Source of the DNA: Monarcha castaneiventris obscurior
Lineage: Eukaryota; Chordata; Aves; Passeriformes; Monarchidae
Reading direction: 5' to 3'
NCBI GenBank assembly: GCA_026261815.1
Contig: JAMPIT010000493.1
Span: 7,953,501 to 8,017,500 of the forward strand
Length of the DNA stretch: 64,000 bases
Shown: piece after piece, positions 24,556-36,900 of the stretch
Position numbering within the stretch: position 1 is the first letter of the stretch
How the letters are laid out: every line of letters begins with the position of its first letter
The notes under the pieces: generated by a model
What the model was told of the DNA's origin: nothing
What the model saw: the letters and a program-made list of their open reading frames with translations, nothing else
The model's database searches: none
Made by a program: the position numbers and the translations under genes

Positions 24556-27500
24556 GCCCCCTTACGCTCTGCTTTCCCCTGTCCCCTCCGCCGGCACCCG
24601 GCGCGCCCGCCGCCCTAGCTCACGGTTCCGACACCGCCGCTCGCTCAGCCGGCCCTGTCCCCGGACTCACCCTCTTCCCACACCAGAGTCGCTGGCTCCG
24701 TGGCCGGGGTCTCTCCCGGAGCTCGGCCCGCGCCCCGAGGGAGCCCTCGGGCCCGTCGGGAACAGCTCGGAGCAAGGTGCGCGCCGGGCCCCGGGCAGGG
24801 GCTCCCCACGCGGGTCTTCATCCCCTGCCCGAGGGTGTCGCCTCGGGAGAGGCTTCCCCCCTGCATCGGCACCAAGCAGCTCTCCTGACCACTGACATCT
24901 CTGGCCGTGCTTTGACTCCTCACCCATTAAACCCCTCTTACCCTTAAGCTCACCCTTACACAGCCAGCGCCCGTGTAAAGCAAACGCAGATCACATCGGG
25001 ACCCACCATCACCGTTTTTGTCCATCCACTTTCTCTATTCTGTTTCCGCAGTTCCCTGGAACACTAGGAAAGAGATGGGCTCTGTCTGTTTTGTATTCCC
25101 TCTGGTTGTCTCATTTGCCAGAACCCACAAAGAGCTAAAAATCAACAAAAACCAGTTGCACAGTTGGGTGTCCAATGCCACCACTTGAATTCAGGGTATC
25201 AGTTTCATAAGCAAAAGCAGTACAAACTGAAAGCCAGCCCAAGGCACACAAACATCTTGTATTTCTTACAACCACCCTTCATTTTCATTGCTAGATTGAG
25301 ACAGCTTCGGGATTTCAGAGAGCCAGAAGGCTTACCACTAGAAAGTCTGTTTACATGTTCATTTCTCTCAGTCCCTTGCTTGTATTTCTGAGCAAGGTAA
25401 AACCCAACACTGGTCATGCCACAAGCATGGCAGCAACATGTCCAATGTGTCATTTAATTTGCATTCTTCTATAGTAATTTTTGAAGTCCTTTTGTTCATT
25501 AACTTGTTGCTCAGGCCAAGCACCTCATTAAACCCACAAACCTGCCACAGCATCAAGCATATAACAATGGCAGCAGGGTTTAGCCCAACTTGCACTCTTA
25601 TATCCAGCTTTTTATCTGCAGCTCTTTTATATTCAGTGTTGCAGCTGCACAGGCTCAGAGCCCTGGTCTAAACACAGGATGATACAGCAGCAGCCAACAC
25701 TGCCCAACCCTATTTATGCCTTTCTACTCCATTTGTATTCTGAACCTTTCGAAGTTACCTTTAGATTGCTTATGTCAGGCTGATTTTTGCTACCTCTTAC
25801 AAGGTTGCAAAGGACTGTGGTAACTCTTTAAATACATGAATACACAGACACATTTTGAGGGAGGTAATTCCATTATCTCCTTCTGGTACCTTGGGAAAAA
25901 CACCTGTGCATTCTGCCATCCATACACTAGCAAAGGTACCTAGCACACCTACTGCACCAATTACACAGCCTGCAGCATTGTGAGAGCATTAACACCTCTG
26001 AAATACTGAGGATTTTGTCTATTTGTGGTAGATCAAAGGTAGTGAGAATCGTGTGCTTTTGAACTGTGAACCAGAATATCTTGTCTCTTAATCCCATCCC
26101 TTATCAGCTGGTGATGTGGAAGTGCTTACTGAACAGGACTTCTAAAATGAAAATTATTTAGGTGGAGAAATGGGTGCATAGAGAGGTACGTTGCCTTTCA
26201 GGGACTGGATATAATTTAGTCCTTTCCAACACACACCTCAGTACAGAGAAATCAACCCAACCCCAACACCTGCCCAGTCCACTCAGAGTAGAACAAATTG
26301 ATTTGGAACTTGGGAGTTCCGATTTGGAGTCTGTTGGTAGAGTTAAACGAGCATATTTATAAGTGAATTGAAAACAGCAGGAAGAGGAATTTTCAGGTGG
26401 AGGCCGTACCCTGCTCCATCCTTAGGACAGATGGAGAAAAAGACTCCTTTCACAAGGCACTTTGGAGAAGATGAATAGCCCAGTTGTTCCAAGCTGTTGT
26501 CTGGGTGGGTTCCTTTCTCCAAGGATAAGGGAAAGAGCTTAACCTACAGCTGGATGGCATTCAGAACAAGTGAGCATATGCTCTTGCTTAAATTACAGAG
26601 ATGCTTGTGTCCTTCACTCCAAACTATTTCATAACTTGTGTTAGGAATTGCATTGAGGTGTTCAGCTCTCAAATCAGTTCCATGTACATTTTTCTAGGTG
26701 TTGCTGAGTAACATTACACAGAGGCTCAGCTGTAGAGGGAAGTCAATTGTAGAAAGGCTTGGCTTACATGACTTTTGCTGAGGTAATTCAATACATTTCC
26801 ACTTGCCATTTTATTTATTATGATGAAAACCAAAGTATATCAATATACTGATATGCTGAATTCTACTAATATTCAATCACATCATTAGTTAAAATAAGTA
26901 AAAATAACATTGTATTTGCTGTTCTGAAAATGTACTGATTATCTTGCCCCCAACAATCCATCTTATACTTGACTCCAAGAAATCCAGCATTATGCTTCTG
27001 TCCCATTTTCCTCTACTCCAGATGAGCTTTCATTTACATGAATAGTCCCACAAGTATCTTGTAACAAGTCAGCTTTAAGTGAATGCCTCATCAGAAGAGT
27101 AATTCAACAAATCTGTAAAATCTTCAACAAATGTTGTTTACATAAAACTTTAGTTCATCACTTTGTATTTCAAAGAAGAGTCAAAACCAATCTAAGATAT
27201 ACTTTGAAATGCTAGAATTCAAGCAGTATAAATGACATTAACTAAGTTGAGGTGTTCAATAGTTGAAAAAGTACTTAGAGAAAACAAACTGATGTAGGTA
27301 AGAATGTTCTTATTTTAAATTCAAGATGAGTTTTCTTGTTCAAAATATTGAAAGCAATGACCACCAGTGCCAAGAAGTCCCCCTCTGTATGAATCTTCAG
27401 CTGCCACTGCAGAGGGGTTTTGTTTTTAGAATTTGTTTTATATACATTTGGTACTGACAGTGTATAAATACAACTGAAACATGTCAACTTCCAAAGTGTT

Positions 27501-27864
27501 TTGAGCCTTTTCACTGTGTGTGCAGCTCTTTCCAAGTTACACAGCCCAAGACAGCAAATTATGCCCCCAGTACTTCTGCCATAACCATCCTGTGCTTAGC
27601 CAAGAATCGTGTTGTATTTTAGGATGTTCTCATGATCACATATCAAAATTCTACATGAAAATATAAGCATTCAGCTTCTCATCCAGTCAAAAAGAGAGCT
27701 TTTAATACACAAGTTTCAAACTTACAATTCCCATGTAGCTACAGAGTAACCAGGCTCCTCCTATGTAGAAAACAAATTTTGACAGCCCCAATATGGAGTG
27801 CTAATACATCCTTGTCATAAAAGGAATCAATAAAAAATAAATGTGTTAATAATTAATTTCAAAT
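24556..27864. other. Intergenic region between BPTF promoter and NOL11 stop (includes NOL11 3' UTR)
   Basis: GC content falls from the CpG island to ordinary AT-rich DNA by about 25 kb. The left end of the NOL11 3' UTR is not fixed. Minus-strand poly(A) signals are a variant ATTAAA at 27701-27706 and canonical AATAAA copies at 26813-26822. No other gene was recognised. Confidence 0.6.
26813..26822 (-). terminator. NOL11: Candidate NOL11 poly(A) signals (overlapping AATAAA)
   Basis: TTTATTTATT on the plus strand gives two AATAAA hexamers on the minus strand, about 1.05 kb past the NOL11 stop. A nearer variant ATTAAA lies at 27701-27706. Which one is used cannot be told from sequence. Confidence 0.35.
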
Positions 27865-27978
27865 TCAAATAATTTCCAGTACTTCAATAGAATAGGTCTG
27901 AGATTCTCTCAGGTGGTTCAGTCTTTGTAACTCCCGCAAACTTCCTTCAATCTTGTTGAGTTCCGAGTAGAACCGTAC
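27865..27978 (-). CDS. NOL11: NOL11 exon 18 (terminal coding)
   Basis: cttttcag|GTACGGTT to TGA. It encodes [20 protein letters not shown] and [17 protein letters not shown], then stop. Human ends SIEVLELF. Confidence 0.95.
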   Translation of the reverse strand, partial: VRFYSELNKIEGSLRELQRLNHLRESQTYSIEVLEII

Positions 27979-30900
27979 CTGAAAAGCAGAAAACAGAGAC
28001 AGTTATACTAAAATACATTTTAATTCTTTTCATACATCATCATACTGTGGAACTATCTGTGGTTCTGCACAGTTTAAGATACTTAAACCAAACAAAGCAG
28101 CTTTTGAAATCCAAATGAGACAGAGGCAACTGCAATTCATGCTCAGGAAGGAGCATACAGAGGAGGACACTATTTGTTTCACTGTATAATTTCTTGTTGT
28201 CTGTCTCCTGCCTTACTCAACATCCATATTCCAAATCCAATTGAAAATGAAATAATTATCCCAGAAGATGCAACTTACTTGGGCTCTCACAAACTTATGC
28301 AGGTTTGAAAGCAACTCCTTTGCTTCTGGCAGCATCACCATGACAGTGAAGTGAGCATCAAGTAACAGGCACATCCAATCCATGATCTGAAGACAAACAA
28401 GAAAAGTACACTTACATTCCCAGTCTGGAAATGACACACATTTGGCTCTAAAAGCTGAACTCTGAAACATTAACTTCTAATGAAAAATACATGGGTGCAC
28501 ATTTTAAAGCATATTTTAAGGTACATTTGGATTTTGACTGTTAAAGTGTTATATCTGACTTCATACAGGTTACATTAAGAGACAATACTTAGTAGAATGA
28601 ATGTAGGCATCAGTTGATTTTAGATATTCCCAACTACTCACCAAGTTACACACCACAGAAAGGGAAGGAAGTCCAGCTCTTAGAATGAGCTGCTCACCTG
28701 ATTTATCGTGGGAGAGCGTATTCCAGGTAGAGTGGTGTTAACTTTTTCACTGCATTTCACATACAGGTAATATAAATACCTGAGAAATAGCTGGAAGTAG
28801 AAAAGTCAGAACATTTGTAAAGGACAAACATTTAATAGACTGAGGGATTTTGCCCTGCACTTGGTAATATTCATAAGGGTTTTTAAAAACAAATTATTTT
28901 TTGTTTTTGAAAGCAACATAGATGCCTGTATAGTACATATTAAAAACAAGTTTTATGGCTCTCTTCCATCACCCATAGCTGGATGCTTGAAAATTCTCAG
29001 CAATATTCAGTGTAAATTACATTCAAGGGTAATCACTGTTCCAAGAGATGTGTCAGAGCTGAAATCAGCTTTGTTCTGATGTGTGGAGTTTTTCTGAAAT
29101 CACTGGAAAATCACACATACGCTCAGATACACACAATTCTTGAAGTTGTATTTCAGATTTTGAGAAATGGGGGGGCTTGGTGGGGTTTTTTCCTAAACTG
29201 AGGGGATCTAGATTTGTATTACATTTGGGATTAAACAGAGTTTGTTTCTCATTCTGTTTCTGCTAGAACTGACTAAATTACCATGTCTTTTTCCTTTCCT
29301 AAAAAGCATCTAAACCACGCAAAGGTAACTTGCTAACAGAATATGAACATTTTCCAGTTAGACTGGGTCGTAAAGAGGGTTTCTTACTTACATGTTCCAA
29401 AACAAGCAAGGACTACAAAAATTAGGAAAATTTCCTTAAGTTTGTGGAAAAACATGATATTCCTTAATATTAAATCTTACTAGGCATTCTAATTTCATTT
29501 TCATGCATTATTTTGTTATTCAGACTCCTGAAAGAATGGTCAATTTCTCACATACAATTGAAAAACTCTCTTCCCTCTCCCTCACCACAAAATAATAAGG
29601 GTTTTAAAACCTTTTAACGTTAAAATACTTACAACAGCTTGCTGAGCTGGAAGGTTTTTCAGGTGAGGCAAAAGAAACGTTTCAGTGTAAGCTGAATGGA
29701 GAACAGCATTTCTGTGCAGGGCTATTAAGGGAATAACATTGGAGGAAAATACCAGTTTCTACAAACCAGAGTGAATTCTAAATAAAATATTTTGACAGAG
29801 GTCCTATTTGAATCTTATTTCTATCATGAAGTATCTACAGCAATAGAACCATCACAATAGAGTTAACTTGAACAGTTCCATCCACTGCAAGGGTGTAACT
29901 GCCTGATGTGTTTTAACAGGCAAATATCCAAAGCACTGATACCATTTTCTCTTAAGTAGAGAAAGATTATTGCAAAAGTGTAATAAAAGTAAGTTTAAAT
30001 TGGTGTGGATACATTCTAAAAGCTAAATGTTTCTATTTATATTCTAAATAGTCTTTCTACTGAGTAGGAACTGCTCTTATGAGAACTCAGAAACTTTCAG
30101 CAATAACAGATGTGCCTTTTGGCAATACCAAATATAAACATCCATGGCATATGCAATGCTCTGGCTTCCCTTTACCATGCAGAGGATACAATAACGCTGC
30201 CTTCTGAAGCCCAACAGGGCAGGATTCAACATCGCTCCTGAATTGGCTTTCCTTTGGGATTTTGGTATCACACATGTCCTGGTCCATCTCTGCACTGAAA
30301 CCATTTTCTACAATTTCGGTCTTAACTTCTTTATTGTCGAATTCAACATCAATGTAACAGATCACAGAATCTAGATTCACATCTATATTTTGAAGATGGG
30401 CTTCACTAATGCTGTGGAAGAAAATTTCAGACATTTAATCCTTTGAATTACTAGCTTTAAAATCAGCAATGCCATCAACACACATAATGAACTCTGAAGC
30501 TTATTATGAAAGTAAAAACATAGACTAAAATTTGGTGAAGAAAAAAAGACTGATTTCAAGTTACCTTAAAAATGCTTTCAGGCAAGCATAAGTGATTTCT
30601 TCAGGAATATCTGGAAACCGTTCTAGGCAGATTTGTAAGAGATGCATATCTTTTTTCTCCAAAGCAACAGCCATTAAATCTGGACATAAACTATAAGAAT
30701 ATGAAATTAATAGGTTGCATATAATCTGAGAACTACACTGACAACTAAGGTAATAGTACTTATCTTCCTCCCCAGATGGATTTTTATGTAAAACACCAGC
30801 TTCATCAGAAAATAAGCACCTTTGGTATTAAATTCTGATAATTCAAGAGAAGCTTATAAAGAACTTTATTTCTACTTTTTAAAAATTGATTTTGAAGACT

Positions 30901-33900
30901 ACTCCTTACACTTTAAAAAATGCAGAGTCACTACCTGTAGGACAAGTCTCGGGTTTCAACAATCTCCAGCAGGAAATTTTGAGGGTAGTACTTTGGATTT
31001 CTTTTACACCTGTCTGTAAGAGCAGTGACCACACAGCCAATGGTGGCTTGCAGATCTGGGGTTGGTGCTTTTGACATCAGTTGTCTCAATTCGGTTTCCA
31101 ACACATAAGTAGAAGCATCCTGGAAAAGACAAAAATACTGTGCAACTCAGAAGTACAAGGCACAGGTTTGAGAACTGCCCTGGCATTAATCAGACCAAGA
31201 AGAAGCAGACCTACTTTGGAATTCAAGTTACAAAAATCCCTCACCACTCTGTGTTTTGATAGGATAGTTTCTCTCAAGCATGAAAGAGCCAAATGAGGTA
31301 ATTCCTCATTCCGAACTCAGGAAAGCAGTACCTGCTCTCAGTAACTGCTCATGGATTAATCACTGTTACTTCAGTAACAATACCAAAGTGTCCAGCCACA
31401 GGTGAACTGTAGATAGTTTCCCTTCCTGTATGACCTATCATAACACTTACAGCAAGTTCTAGAAAGGAACTAAAGAGCTTATTGCTGTATTAGCAGTGGA
31501 ATTCCTGACAATTCCTCCAACTTCTTACAGCTAAAATGCCTTCAACAAAATTAAAGCCATAAATAAGAACCTAAACAAGCAAAGTTCAGATGAAATATCC
31601 TCTCTTATTTACTGTAAGACACTGTCATTAAAAATGAACAAATTTGTGCAAGTTTCCAGAACTCAGCTCTTATAAGCCCTGTATTGTACAGCTCTCAAAA
31701 CACACTCCTATGACAAAACTTAATTTCATCATTCCCAAATTTCATTCTTACACAATAATGATAATAACAATATCCTTCAACTCACCTGTTCAAGGCAGCT
31801 TGGTCAACCTGGTATGTGCAAGAGGACATGGAAAGAGATAATAGCTTAAGAGACACCTAGACTATTCTGAGAGTATCTAAACACTACTTGAGGATATTTG
31901 GGTTACTTACTTTGAGATTTAGTAAGAGCTGCCCAACTGATAAGGTCTCTGGCTGTACTTTAGCAACAGTGTTCCTTCTTGATCTTAACTGTGGTCAAGA
32001 AAAACACAGTTATTATTCAGCTCCAAAATATTTAATGATTTCAAGCAAGATAACTGGGTACTTCACATGTCAACTTGCTGTCTGGACTATGACTACTAAC
32101 TGCAATTCCAGAAACAGTGTTAGAAACAATCAGTAACAGATAAAGTGAAATTTCTTTCTGCTGTAACACCTAAAAGTAGCAGCATGGGGAAGAGACAAGA
32201 CAAACAACAAACTTACTTGACCCTAATGCTAACTTACATTCATTTTGGACTCTGCTCTGAGAGCTACAGACTCCTGGGACTGAAGGGAAACCACCAGCTC
32301 TTCATCTTCCAGGGTATTCCAGTTCACAAATGAGGACACATCTGTGAACACACAAATGAAACTATATGAAGGTAACACAGCACATTTATTGAAGTATGAA
32401 TATTGCATCAATTTCTTATGCTAATAGATCCTTTCTAAACTATAATCCAAGTGATTTTATGCCAAGAAAGCTGCCAGTTTTATTTCAGCAGTAGGTAATT
32501 TTATGACCTTTCTTATACTGTTTCTCCATTTTGCCTCCGGGAGCAAGAGAAGTAAGTTATTACACAATTTATCCTGAGCATTACTTGCAACATTTTACCA
32601 ATGCAATGTTTAATTAAACCACTATGACAGTAGAATTTTAAACTGAAGTTGACAAACTAAGGTTTGACATTGCCCTATCCAATCACAAACTCTTTGAAAA
32701 CACTTTTTAGGAAACAGCACTTTACTTGGTTTTCAGTATTCATCATCAGCATTCCAGTGTTTTCAGTAATTCCAGTGGCTGAATGACAATCCAGGTTAAA
32801 TGAAGCCACTGAAATAAATTCAGACATTTGTGTGTTTTGGTGCTCCCAGCACCAGTAAATTTAACAGCCAGGAATGCAGTACAGTGTGATTTGCTTCAAG
32901 CTGTTGAGATTCAATTCATTTTATAGGACTGTGTTAAAATAATTTTTATACAATTTCAGACATCTTCCTTTTACAAGATCTTTTCACTGTAATTATAAAA
33001 AAAATCTTACCAGAGTTTTGACTGTCCTTGAGCTTTCCCACAGCAGCTGCCAAGGATGATGTTTCACACTTGTACATAATTACAGTCAGTACTTTCCCAT
33101 GAATTAAAAAAAATTTTTCCTCATAACACCACAACTGCAAAATATTAAAATGTATCATTAATAAGATGAGCAGAGAAGTTACACTGATGTGTAACTCCTT
33201 ACTATAAAGTTCAATTAGAAGTCAGTGATCAGATTATTTAAAATGATTTTCAGTAGGTTTAACATTTGTTAGCAGACCTTCATTAACTGCTGATTTTAAA
33301 TACAGAAATTAGAACTGTTCTGTTCAGTATTTTTCCAGGGATGTCCTAAAGTACAGCAGCTCCTCCAAGGCATTAAGTTCACTAAAAATTTCCCTTTTTA
33401 ACTTTCCTCTTCTGCAATTTTAAGACAAAAGCAGTCAGTTGTTCTGGTTCACTAGTGCATTTATTCCTCAGGTGTCATTTTACCTACTTGACTCTCAAAT
33501 AACTTGAAATGCTGTTCGGGAGATCATAGCATCATTTAGGCCTTCAACTGCAAATTGCCTGAACAGAACAGACACTGTTGGATTTTGTGTTCAGTGATTT
33601 TATTCACACCAAATAATCAAGACCATGAGATGTGACAAAGTACTAAATTATCACAGAAATTCCCACAGGCCACGATCCTCCCAATGAATATTCTGACAGA
33701 AACTGCTCATCAACTGGTCAGTATTAATTTTGCTTCAGATCGACATTCACTGCTCCTCCAGCAGCAGCAGAGCTCTGCAGCCCAACATTTCCCTTCCCTG
33801 CTGTCAAATGCACAAAGCTCAAGGACCCCAAACCCATGACTGAGCTTTACCTGGCCGCTGGTCCCCAGGGGCAGCTCCTTTGAGGTTTGCAACGTCTGAA

Positions 33901-36900
33901 ATTTTGTATTCCATATGCTCAGGCACTCTAAGGGAAGTAAGAGATAGGTGTTATGATCCCAAAAGTAACATAAATGCTACATTTGCCTTTGCTACTTTCA
34001 GTTACAAACACTGGAGGAAACAGAAATAACTGTCTCAAAATAGCTCAGCCACTATTTAGCATCAGGAATTACATCGCTCAGGTTAAATCTCAATTTAAAG
34101 ATGAGTTGGTTTTCCAATGAAGAGCTTTAAACCAGAAACTGGACAAGAGGGACAGCACAATTTTCCTGCCTAGTGCTTTGACCAAGGAAATTTTAGACCT
34201 TACAACATCTTAATATGATTTTTCAAGTTACCTCTAGGTTCTTTCCCAGCTACAGCCAGACTGCCCAGCACTGCAATGTGATCTTTGTCCAGGACAACTA
34301 AAGACGTTCCTTTCAGAACAGTTCCAGGGACTGAAAAGTTTAGTAGTAGTGACTTGGACAAAATTTCTTCTTCCTCTTCTTCAGTATCTTGCTGCAGAGG
34401 TATCAGAACCTGGTACACAGAGTCATTGGAATCTGTCAAAAAAAAGCCAATTACTTTTTTACAATTGGTTTTTGTGGAAAAAAACCGTGTTTGATGTGAT
34501 ATAGCAGAAGGACGTATAAAACAAACAAAAGCCAGTGAATGCTGAAAGAAGAATTAATACAGGATATTTAGGGCACTCACTATGATCCAAAGCAGCAAAA
34601 TAAAGGTACAGCAGTAAGGGTATAGTGAGATCTGCAGGGTACAAGTGATCACAGGTAGGAACAGCTCACCTTTGCAGCCATTCAAAGTATCAGGAAGGTT
34701 TAATTACTACTTGTAGCTGTTTTAGGAAGTTTAGAAAACAAAAAGTACTAAACAGCAATTCATAAATATCAACATTTTATGTCCTTCCATACAATTCTTT
34801 GCTTCATTATCACATCCCATTAGAAAATATAACTTACACAAACACAGAAGTGTGACAGTTTGGTTTGTTATATGTGCTGTGAAACACAGAGGCTTGGATG
34901 ATTCCTGCTGTTCAAGCTTGTATTTGTGTACACTACTCAGCTTAGGTTTCTGCACATAGACAAAAAAATCTCCATCCTAAAACAAAAAAAAAGGAAAGCT
35001 TTCCTTTAATCTACACAAAGAAGATAAAACAGAAATTCAGATATTAGTACTGCTTAACTTTGGATGTTGTGCAAAATTAGGAAATTGTGTTTTCTACAGG
35101 ACATTGGCCTAATTCAAAGAAATCTGCAGACTCTACAAGTAAAGAATATTCTTATTTGATGCAACAAATTGACTCAAAGGAAGAAGCATTTGCATGAAGA
35201 CAGATTTAGGTATAATTCCTTTTTTAAAAACATACATCCTGTTCAACAGTTCTTCACAATGAGCAATGAAGAGTCACACAATGTCTACTGTATTTCATCT
35301 TATTAATTGTTCTCTGCTTTTTTTAAGAGCACGGCTTCTCAGCCTTGAAAGCAACACAACTTCCATTCAACTGCTGTATTGATTAAATCAGGATAATGAT
35401 TCCACTAAAAGTTCTTAAAATCAAATAAATCAGGTGATGGATTTTGAAAAAAGCCACTCAGGTCTCTTGCTATGAAAGTTTTTAAAATAAAAAGTATTTA
35501 ACTCACTTTCTCAGTAGTGAAAATTAAGACAGGTTGTTGGCCTTCCATAAAAGCTCCACTCCACCTAAAACCAGAAAGTTGGATGAACATCTTCCAAACT
35601 CTGTGATTATACAAAAAGTCGTATCACTATTCCGTAGGCACCTTTCAATGTTTAGGAAATCTGTATAAATAATTCTAAGATTTTAAAAGCAATGTGTTGG
35701 AACAAAACACCCAACCTCAAGATCCTGGTCTTTGACTTCCCCCATCTCCTTAAAAAAGGGAACAACTTTCATAATCACAGTTAATTCCTCTGAGCAAGAA
35801 TCATCACAAAGTGGCATCACTTACCTGATGACTTCATCTGAGATCACATTTTCAATCTCCTGTTGTGGGGCTTCCAAAAGCACATCCAGTGTCCGAACCC
35901 CACCTCCCTTGAACAGCACCACTGGCCCCCCGTCGGGCAGGGAATGGATCCTGTACACATCTGCTGAGAGCTGCAAGAACAAAAACAAATCTCTGTTCTC
36001 TGCTCCATTACCCTCAAAAGTGACTGCTTTATTCATTATTCTAACTTTTTCCAATAAACTTTTAACAGAAGAATGATGACCCCATAAGAGTCTTAATAAT
36101 GTAGATCTAGTAGTTGCTGATTTGTTGAAATGCCACAAATAATGCAAATCACTATCCAAAAAAAAAAGCCAGGAAAATGTCCTGATAAGCATCATATTCC
36201 TGAATCACATCATAAAAACCATAACAAGGTCAGGATGTCACACAACCACTCTACAGCAACACACAAAGTGTTGCTTAACACATCAAGCAGCAGAACACAA
36301 AGATCTGTAATTGAACACAGTTCATCATCTCTTTAAAGAAAGTCCAGTTGTTTTAAGACAAATATTCTCATGATAAAGTCAAGGCAAGTGGATTCTTTGC
36401 AATATTCCAGAACATCATGAAGCACAAGTTAAGCTAAAATGTAATATGGCCAATACTATGAAAATTAGAGCATTTCTTCCCTCCACCAGGATCCAAAACA
36501 CATAGAAGAGAACACATGAAGGAGACTTACTGTTGCTTTAAAGGCTTTGTCCAAGTTAATGTCTTCATTCTTCCATATTCTTAAAACCTTTAAGAGAAGC
36601 ATCATTTTTAGGTAAAACAGTAAAACACACACTTCTCAGCAGTCAAAACACCAGCAATTGCAACAGGAGGGAAACACACAGGGAGTATTCACAGTGACTT
36701 GAGTGGGAACTGGCCCAGGAGGGGCAGAGACAGCAGGAACTGAAACCAAGCTCAGAAATCCTGAATTGGAAAGGACAGAAGAGAGTAAGGAAAAAGACAC
36801 AGCAGAACTGTAAATGAAAGTAGATCAGAGTGATGGAGACAGGTGAGACAGAGATGGCCTGATTTTCACAAGCAATGCAAGGCCATGAGTGGTATTTCAT

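Larger units (their letters stand above)
23313..24900. promoter_or_regulatory. BPTF: CpG island spanning BPTF exon 1 and promoter
   Basis: The sequence is very GC-rich with dense CpG, in contrast to the AT-rich DNA on both sides. It covers BPTF exon 1, its 5' UTR and upstream sequence. It contains the TCACGTGA E-box, the YY1-like motif and a degenerate CCGACC repeat. No TATA box is apparent, as is usual for a housekeeping CpG promoter. Confidence 0.85.

Noticed and set aside
30166..30189. Downstream GTAAAG donor for NOL11 exon 14
   Set aside because: Using it shifts the frame and disrupts the conserved [12 protein letters not shown] join, so the GTATCC donor is preferred.
30691..32237. An intronic H/ACA snoRNA in NOL11 (mammals carry one, from memory)
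   Set aside because: I looked for H and ACA boxes with paired stems but found no convincing candidate. A covariance search would be needed.
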